In this document: one piece after another, positions 59,056 to 64,000 of the stretch
How positions within the stretch are numbered: the first letter of the stretch is position 1
How the letters are laid out: each line of letters opens with the position of its first letter
Source: Lichenifustis flavocetrariae
Lineage (GTDB): Bacteria; Pseudomonadota; Alphaproteobacteria; Rhizobiales; Beijerinckiaceae
Length of the DNA stretch: 64,000 nucleotides
NCBI RefSeq assembly: GCF_026130545.1
Contig: NZ_JAMOIM010000005.1
Location: 62,001 to 126,000, forward strand
Direction: 5' to 3'
Program-made: the position numbers and the translations under genes
Notes under the pieces: generated by a model
What the model saw: only the letters and a program-made list of their open reading frames with translations
Told to the model about the DNA's origin: nothing
Databases searched by the model: none

Positions 59056-59136
59056 GTCATCGCGAGCGAAGCGCGGCGATCCGGCTCCCCGGCGCTGCAT
59101 GGATTACCACAGCGGCTTCGCCGCTTCGCACTGACC
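59056..59136. repeat. REP-like palindromic element inside the bioY-BCCP gap
   Basis: Begins GTCATCGCGAG as does the element at 55375, and contains the perfect hairpin AGCGGC-TTC-GCCGCT at 59111-59125. It separates bioY from the carrier gene and may process the message. Confidence 0.55.
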
Positions 59137-59158
59137 GAGCAGGGTCGGTGAAAAGCGC

Positions 59159-59707
59159 TCAGGCGCGCTTCATTTGCGTGGCGGCTGTAAGCAGCGCGAG
59201 TTTCAGGGCTTCACCGATCAGAAAGGGTGTGAAGCCGACCGCCACCGCCTTCTCCCAACCGAACAGAGCAGCGAGCCAGCCCACGCCGAGCACGAAGATG
59301 ACCGCGTCGGCGAGCAGAAAGGCCGTGAAGGCCGAGAGAGGCTTCGCGAGCCATCCCCGCCGGGCCGCAAGCCCTGCCGCAAACGCGGCCGGCACATAGC
59401 CGAGGAGATAGCCACCCGTGGGACCCGCCAGGACGGCAAAACCGCTGCCGTGCGCGAAGACCGGAAGCCCGCACAGCCCTTCCAGGAGATAGGCCATCAG
59501 CGTACCGACCGCCACCGCCGGCCCAAGCATCGCGCCGAGCCCGAGCACGGCGAGCGTCTGCAAGGTGATCGGCACCGGCCAGAACGGCACGGCGACATGG
59601 GCGGCAAGCGCCAGAAGCCCCGAGCCGCCGACGACACAGGCGAGGGTCCGGAGGACGTGGCTCGACGGCCTGACGTTTGACGGCTGGAGAGTTTTCGAGA
59701 GCGACAT
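59159..59707 (-). CDS. bioY: Biotin transporter BioY
   Basis: A 182-residue membrane protein, the substrate-specific (S) component of biotin uptake. Hydrophobic helices include VLRTLACVVGGSGLLALAAH, LQTLAVLGLGAMLGPAV and the family segment AGPTGGYLLGYVPAAFAAGL. ATG 59707 is preferred because AAGGA is nine bases upstream; ATG 59716 would be too close to that site. No bioM/bioN genes are near; solitary BioY proteins can transport biotin by themselves or with shared ECF modules. First gene of the pxp operon and divergent from LysR. Confidence 0.94.
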   Translation of the reverse strand: MSLSKTLQPSNVRPSSHVLRTLACVVGGSGLLALAAHVAVPFWPVPITLQTLAVLGLGAMLGPAVAVGTLMAYLLEGLCGLPVFAHGSGFAVLAGPTGGYLLGYVPAAFAAGLAARRGWLAKPLSAFTAFLLADAVIFVLGVGWLAALFGWEKAVAVGFTPFLIGEALKLALLTAATQMKRA

Positions 59708-59794
59708 GCGTGTCATTCCTTCGGCGGCGACAGCGAAACGTAAGCGGAGCTTGCCACGGAGACGGCCGATGTAAAATAGAATTCCCCGCAGAGT

Positions 59795-59815
59795 GGTATC
59801 GAGTGAGTGGATACC
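59795..59815. promoter_or_regulatory. LysR-type box between bioY and lysR
   Basis: GGTATC-N9-GATACC: a perfect six-base inverted repeat with the ATC-N9-GAT core of LysR-family binding sites. On the minus strand it lies upstream of a TATTTT -10-like element (59778-59773), overlapping the expected -35, which suits LysR activation of the bioY-pxp operon. Confidence 0.55.
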
Positions 59816-59838
59816 TCGGTCAGGAGCTTTGAGGCCGC

Positions 59839-60771
59839 GTGAGCTTTTCGCTGAAGCAGATCCGACACTTTCTGGCGGTCGCCGACGCTGGGCAGATCAG
59901 CCGGGCTGCCGTCGAGCACAATATCTCACAGTCGGCCCTGACGGCGTCGATCCAGCAGTTGGAGGCGATCCTCGGCGGCCCGTTGTTCGAACGGCGGTCG
60001 AACGGCGTGATGCTGACCCATGCGGGACTGCGCTTCCTGCCGCTTGCCCGGAAGGTGATCAGCTCCTGCAACGAGGCTTTGGCCGTCTCAGGTGAAATCC
60101 CGCGCAAGGTGCAAGGACGACTCGCGATCGCGCTGACCTATACGGTTGCGGGCTATTTCCTGACGCCGCTGCTGCTGCGTTTCCGCCGCATCTTCCCCCA
60201 TGTCGAATTCACTCTGCGGGAGGCCGCGCGTAGCGCGATCGAGCGGGATCTGATCGGCGGTAGCGGTGAGATCGCGCTGCTGCTGACCTCCAACGTCACG
60301 TCCGATCCGCGGCTCGCCTCCAAGACCCTGTTCCGTTCGGCGCGCCGGCTTTGGGCGCCAGCCGATCACCCGCTTCTGCAGGGCGAGCGCGTGGGCTTGG
60401 CAGACATCGCCGCCTATCCGTATGTGGCGCTCACGGTCGACGAGGCGCTGAACACCGCCTCGCGCTATTGGGACATCGCGGGGCATCGCCCCAAGATCCT
60501 TTTCGAAACCTCCTCGGTGGAAGCGGTCCGTTCGATGGTGGGCGCGGGGCTCGGCGTCACCATCCTGTCCGACATGGTCTACCGGCCCTGGTCGATCGAG
60601 GCACAACGTATCGACACTCGGGACATTGCCGATCCGGTGCCGACCATGGATGTCGGCGTCGTCTGGCTGAGAGACGAGGCGATGACGCCGGCCGCAAGGG
60701 CCTTCGTGGATTTCATGCAGGGCGCCTTCCAGGCAACCGAAGAAGCAGTGCGCATCCCTTCCTCCGCGTGA
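59839..60771 (+). CDS. LysR-family transcriptional regulator
   Basis: A 310-residue LysR protein. The N-terminal wHTH is at residues 3-61 (IRHFLAVADAGQISRAAVEH, then QSALTASIQQLEAILGGPLF). The rest is a periplasmic-binding-like effector domain (LAIALTYTVAGYFLTPLLLR, VEAVRSMVGAGLGVTILSDM). It starts with GTG after GAGG. It stands between the two arms of the pxp locus, with LysR boxes in both flanking intergenic regions, so it probably controls both. The inducer may be 5-oxoproline or biotin-related; this is inference. Confidence 0.92.
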   Translation: MSFSLKQIRHFLAVADAGQISRAAVEHNISQSALTASIQQLEAILGGPLFERRSNGVMLTHAGLRFLPLARKVISSCNEALAVSGEIPRKVQGRLAIALTYTVAGYFLTPLLLRFRRIFPHVEFTLREAARSAIERDLIGGSGEIALLLTSNVTSDPRLASKTLFRSARRLWAPADHPLLQGERVGLADIAAYPYVALTVDEALNTASRYWDIAGHRPKILFETSSVEAVRSMVGAGLGVTILSDMVYRPWSIEAQRIDTRDIADPVPTMDVGVVWLRDEAMTPAARAFVDFMQGAFQATEEAVRIPSSA

Positions 60772-60798
60772 GCGGGAGAAAACGGGTTTGCGGCTGAT

Positions 60799-60813
60799 AT
60801 CGATTCCCCTGAT
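60799..60813. promoter_or_regulatory. Possible second LysR-type box upstream of pxpA
   Basis: ATC-N9-GAT, about 88 bases before the pxpA start, matching the core of the box at 59795-59815 but without its outer bases. It lies next to a degraded copy of the palindrome family (CTCCGC-GTGA-GCGGGAG near 60763-60779). Confidence 0.35.
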
Positions 60814-60900
60814 GGCCAACCGCCGACAATCCGATTTGACCTCGCGCCTTCCTCGGTCATCGTAGGCGCCCATCAGCACCCCGCATCGAGGAGGCATTCG

Positions 60901-61626
60901 ATGGCCATTGTTCTCAATTGCGACATGGGCGAGGCCTTCGGGCTCTATCGCTGCGGCGACGACGAGGGGATCATGCCGTTGATCCATGTCGCCAACGTCG
61001 CTTGCGGCTTCCATGCGTCCGATCCCAGCGTCATGCGCAAGACGGTCAGGCTTGCCAAGCAGCATGGCGTCAAGGTCGGCGCGCATCCTTCCTTCCCGGA
61101 TTTGCAGGGGTTTGGGCGGCGCGAGATGAAGATGGGGCATGACGAGCTCGTCGCCTGCATCGTCTATCAGGTGGGAGCGCTCAAAACCTTCCTCGATCTG
61201 GAAGGCATGCCGCTCAACCACGTGAAGCCGCACGGCGCGCTCTATGGTGCCGCCAGCCGCGACGCGACTGTCGCGGGCGCCATCGCCGAGGCCGTCGCGC
61301 TCTTCGGTGTGCCGGTCATGGGCATGGCCGGAACGGTTCACGAGGAGGTCTATAAGGGCGGCGGCCTTGCCTTCATTCCCGAATATTACACCGACCTCGA
61401 CTATACCGACGAGGGCAAGTTGATCATCACCCGTGAGCACGAGGCCAAGGACCCCGACGAGGCCGCGCGACGCGCCGTCCGCGTGGCCAAGGAGGGCCTC
61501 GCCACTTCGATCAACGGCAAGGATCTGCCGATGCGGGCGGAGTGCTACTGCATTCATTCCGACACGCCGACCGCGGTACCGCTCGCCAAGGCCGTGCGCG
61601 AGGCCCTCAAGCCCTGGCTCGCATGA
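60901..61626 (+). CDS. pxpA: 5-oxoprolinase subunit A (LamB/YcsF family)
   Basis: A 241-residue protein: NCDMGEAFGLYRCGDDEGIM, NVACGFHASDPSVMRKTVRL, GAHPSFPDLQGFGRREM, and VKPHGALYGAASRD. PxpA with PxpB and PxpC hydrolyses 5-oxoproline (pyroglutamate) to glutamate. Here it is split from pxpBC and transcribed divergently, on the other side of lysR. GGAGG precedes the ATG. The stop overlaps the start of the next gene (ATGA). Confidence 0.94.
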   Translation: MAIVLNCDMGEAFGLYRCGDDEGIMPLIHVANVACGFHASDPSVMRKTVRLAKQHGVKVGAHPSFPDLQGFGRREMKMGHDELVACIVYQVGALKTFLDLEGMPLNHVKPHGALYGAASRDATVAGAIAEAVALFGVPVMGMAGTVHEEVYKGGGLAFIPEYYTDLDYTDEGKLIITREHEAKDPDEAARRAVRVAKEGLATSINGKDLPMRAECYCIHSDTPTAVPLAKAVREALKPWLA

Positions 61627-62201
61627 TCCTGTTGAACGGGCCGAACACACCGTTCGGCCGCATGGCACTCGTGACTGCTCTGGAACTCGGCGTCAGCGTC
61701 GAGAACCGCGTGATCAGCGTGGGGTCGGCCGAATGGCTCGACGCCCACAATCCCCTGCGGCAGATCCCCACGCTTCTGCTCGAAGACGGCGACGCGTTGT
61801 TCGACAGCCGGGTCATCTGCGGCTATTTCGCTTCGCTCGCGCCCGGGGTCGATCTCATTCCAACCGACCTCAAGGTCGCGACCCGCTGGGCCCTGGTGCT
61901 CGGCCTGATGGAGGCCGGCGTCGCCCGCCAGATGGAGCGTATGCGTCCCGCGGGCGAGCAAAGCCCCGGCGTCATCGCGGGTCTCGAGCGCCGGATCGCC
62001 CGAACTCTGGCGCGTCTTGAAACGGAAGCCGATATAATCTGCGCCGAAGCTTTGCGGATCGACCGGATCGCGACGGCGGTCGCGCTTTTTTATATCGACT
62101 TCCGCTATCCGCATGATTGGCGCGAGGCAGCTCCGCGCCTCGCCCGATGGGTGGAGAGGGTCGGGGAACGACCCGCCATGCTTGCCACCCAGCCGCGCTG
62201 A
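61623..62201 (+). CDS. Glutathione S-transferase-like protein
   Basis: A 192-residue protein. The N-terminal thioredoxin-like domain has LLNGPNTPFGRMALVTALEL and ENRVISVGSAEWLDAHNPLR, with the cis-proline and QIPTLLLEDGDALFDSRVI. The C-terminal domain is helical (IDRIATAVALFYIDFRYPHD). Its first residues follow the pxpA stop by ATGA overlap. Glutathione turnover gives 5-oxoproline through gamma-glutamyl cyclisation, so a GST in a 5-oxoprolinase operon is logical, though the substrate is unknown. The longer in-frame reading from 61542 lies inside pxpA. Confidence 0.88.
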   Translation: MILLNGPNTPFGRMALVTALELGVSVENRVISVGSAEWLDAHNPLRQIPTLLLEDGDALFDSRVICGYFASLAPGVDLIPTDLKVATRWALVLGLMEAGVARQMERMRPAGEQSPGVIAGLERRIARTLARLETEADIICAEALRIDRIATAVALFYIDFRYPHDWREAAPRLARWVERVGERPAMLATQPR

Positions 62202-62365
62202 ACTCTGAAGTCCGGAGATTGCGCGATGCGGCGACGTCGCCGAGGGGACAACGCCGACGACATCGACCGCCACGCTTGGCCCGCGCTGACGGGCGCAATC
62301 CCGGTTTCCGTGCGAGCCGGAACCCCTTAAGACAATGGCGTGAAAACTTTGCGGCTGATCGGGTG

Positions 62366-63430
62366 ATGTACGAACCGGCGCTCGGCGATGCTGCACGACT
62401 TCTGGCGACACCACCGCCCGCGATCAGCGCGGAGGATGCCGTCGTGGTCCTGCGCGACCACTACGGCCTCAAAGGTCGACTCCAGCCTCTCTCCGGTGAG
62501 CGGGACCGCAACTTCCGTGTGGAGCCGGACGGGCATATCCCCTGCGTCCTGAAGTTCTACAACGATGCCGACGATGCCGAGACGCGCGACTTCCAGCATG
62601 GTGCTCTTCTTCATATGGCGCGTGCCGGTGTCGGATGCGCCGTCCCGCGGCTCATCCCGACCATCACCGGCCATCCCGAATGCACGCCCGAGATCGCGGG
62701 CCGCATGCAGCCCGCGATCCTCCTGTCCCTCCTGCCCGGTGTGGCGCCACATACGAGTGATGTGACTCCGGCTCTGCGGCACAATCTCGGCCGATCCGCC
62801 GGCACGCTTGGCCTCGCGCTGGCAAGTTTCGCGCATCCGCGCTCGCGCCGCGTCCTCCTGTGGGACCTGATGCAGGTGGACCGCCTCCTGCCGATTGCCG
62901 ATGACATCGAAGACGCGTCAGACCGCGCCTCACTTGTGGCCCTGATCGAGCGCTTCGTCCGCGATATCAGGCCCCAGGCCGAGTCCCTGCCACGCCATGT
63001 CATCCACAATGATCTCAGCGGCAGCAACGTCCTTCTCAGCGAGACGGATCCGACGATGGTCGCCGGCATCATCGACTTCGGCGACATGGTCGAGGCACCC
63101 CGCATCAACGACATCGCAATCCTGGCGAGCTATTTCATCGGCAGCAGCGATCCTCTCGCGGCCATATGCGAGGTGATTTCCGGCTATGACACGGTCGCAC
63201 CACTGTCCGTTGCCGAGGTCGCAGCCGTCTATGAGGCCGTTCTGGCGCGCGTCATGACCCGCATCCTGCTCAACCGCTGGCGGGCCGGGCTTTTTCCGGA
63301 AAACCGCGCCTACATCCTGCGCCATGCCGAGGCCGCCGGGCATCTGATGAAATGGTTCATTCACCGCGACGCGGAGGCGGACCGCTCGGCTCTCGTCCAA
63401 CGCTGTCTCGGCCGAAGAATCACGCCGTGA
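62366..63430 (+). CDS. Phosphotransferase of the APH (aminoglycoside/hydroxylysine kinase-like) family
   Basis: A 354-residue kinase-fold protein. The nucleotide-binding lysine is in VLKFYNDAD, the catalytic loop is HVIHNDLSGSNVLL and the metal-binding DFG-like part is GIIDFGDMVEAPR. Together these resemble the hydroxylysine/choline-kinase-like branch. The ATG at 62366 has a weak ribosome site (GGGTG); a longer in-frame reading from 62117 overlaps the GST gene. It stands 165 bases after the GST gene and may be a separate unit. Substrate unknown; antibiotic resistance is not suggested by the sequence. Confidence 0.85.
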   Translation: MYEPALGDAARLLATPPPAISAEDAVVVLRDHYGLKGRLQPLSGERDRNFRVEPDGHIPCVLKFYNDADDAETRDFQHGALLHMARAGVGCAVPRLIPTITGHPECTPEIAGRMQPAILLSLLPGVAPHTSDVTPALRHNLGRSAGTLGLALASFAHPRSRRVLLWDLMQVDRLLPIADDIEDASDRASLVALIERFVRDIRPQAESLPRHVIHNDLSGSNVLLSETDPTMVAGIIDFGDMVEAPRINDIAILASYFIGSSDPLAAICEVISGYDTVAPLSVAEVAAVYEAVLARVMTRILLNRWRAGLFPENRAYILRHAEAAGHLMKWFIHRDAEADRSALVQRCLGRRITP

Positions 63431-63575
63431 TGCCCGAACCGGCCTATCGCACCCTCTACTGAGAACCGCTTCACCCAGTACGGCGGAGGAAACCGTCCTC
63501 TCATGGAAGAGAAGCGCTTCGTTTCGATTGACAGCCGAGTAGGTGAGAGCCGACCCGGCACGCCATCGCGGCCGC

Positions 63576-63849
63576 CTATTGGTGCCCGCCGCCGACCCAG
63601 GATACGCGCCACACCGTGTTGTTCCCGTCTTCGAAGACGAGAAGAGCGCCATCCTGCGCGACCGCGATCCCGACAGGACGACCCCAGACCGATTGGTCGT
63701 TCACGACGATGCCCGTCCGCATGACACAGGCTGAAGCGCGCCTCGAACAAGGCTCGACCGCGCGCAGCATCCGGTGGCGTTTGCGCAACGGCGCCGTTCA
63801 TGGCGACGAGGGAGGCCGCGGCTAGAAAACCGCCCGCGACGATAGTCAT
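63576..63849 (-). pseudogene. Relic of a cytochrome c / PQQ-dependent sugar dehydrogenase
   Basis: The N-terminal part (from ATG 63849) has a signal-like segment and ARGRALFEARFSLCHADG, where a CxxCH haem motif has lost its first cysteine (F-S-L-C-H). In another frame, ending at a stop at 63576-63578, the sequence VWGRPVGIAVAQDG, then ALLVFEDGNNTVWRVSWVGG, matches the C-terminal end of PQQ sugar (sorbosone-type) dehydrogenases. The two parts meet near 63720 through a frameshift. The hundreds of residues that belong between them are gone. Clearly inactive. Confidence 0.65.
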
Positions 63850-64000
63850 CCTCGCTCAGATCACGTCGCCAAGCCCTCACGAATCTCGACGCTAATCGCT
63901 GTTGAATCGCAAGGTGAACCCACAAAGGTCTGCCCCAGTTCCGCCAGCCGACACTGGCCGGCGTGCGAGCAACGGGCTGCGGCCAAAAAAAAGCCGCCCG
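63850..64000. other. Window end, no gene seen
   Basis: 151 bases without a coding frame of note. The last 28 bases contain a GC-rich inverted repeat around an A-run (63983-63992) that could be a stem-loop, but it is cut by the window edge. Confidence 0.35.

Noticed and set aside
63973-64000. GC-rich inverted repeat around an A-run at the window edge
   Set aside because: It could be a terminator or a stem-loop, but it is cut by the end of the window and has no gene next to it to give it meaning.

Overview
The window is high-GC DNA with tightly packed operons, many ATGA/TGATG/GTGA start-stop overlaps and a very high density of ABC importers. Together with the palindromic intergenic repeats of the GTCATTGCGAG type, this points to a chromosome or large replicon of an alphaproteobacterium, most likely of the order Hyphomicrobiales (Rhizobiales). 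The genus cannot be fixed from the sequence alone. I saw no rRNA, tRNA, CRISPR array, prophage or intact insertion sequence.

Layout. (1) 0.2-6.6 kb: phosphoketolase, acetate kinase and an MgtA-type P-type ATPase in one operon. (2) 6.7-9.0 kb: 4-hydroxybenzoate hydroxylase (pobA) and a decayed ester-cyclase fragment. (3) 9.0-18.8 kb: a MarR regulator, an SDR, two FAD amine/amino-acid oxidoreductases and a complete family-5 (Dpp-like) ABC importer, followed by an MBL-fold protein. (4) 19.9-27.0 kb, minus strand: an apparent sugar or sugar-lactone catabolic operon. It has a ribose/fructose-type ABC importer, a phosphotriesterase-family hydrolase, a PfkB kinase, a BtpA-family TIM barrel and a glutamine-amidotransferase-like protein. 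An XRE-cupin regulator lies upstream, and two phased palindromes overlap the predicted promoter. (5) 27.4-38.4 kb: an epimerase, then an AraC regulator divergent from an alpha-galactoside-type operon in which two GH4 glycosidases bracket a family-5 ABC importer, resembling the agp/melA system of Sinorhizobium.

(6) 39.4-51.2 kb, minus strand: a 12-gene apparent operon that combines a Pot-type ABC importer (two permeases, two ATPases, two binding proteins) with two SDRs, an amidase, a PuuE-like polysaccharide deacetylase, a CobW-type metal GTPase and a small CxxC protein. A regulator with two winged-helix modules and a cyclase-family hydrolase are divergent from it. The substrate is unknown; an amide- or amine-containing nitrogen compound is the best inference. 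(7) 53.2-55.2 kb: a secreted protein with nine TPRs and a caspase domain. (8) 55.5-62.2 kb: 5-oxoprolinase subunits PxpB/PxpC with a biotin carboxylase, a mini biotin carrier and the biotin transporter BioY on one strand. A LysR regulator, PxpA and a GST-like protein lie on the other, with LysR-type boxes in front of both arms. (9) 62.4-64.0 kb: an APH-family kinase and the ruin of a cytochrome c/PQQ sugar dehydrogenase.

The common theme is scavenging: substrate-specific importers, each linked to a local regulator and to the enzymes that open or phosphorylate the imported compound. The regions most likely to hold undescribed biology are (4), (6) and (8).
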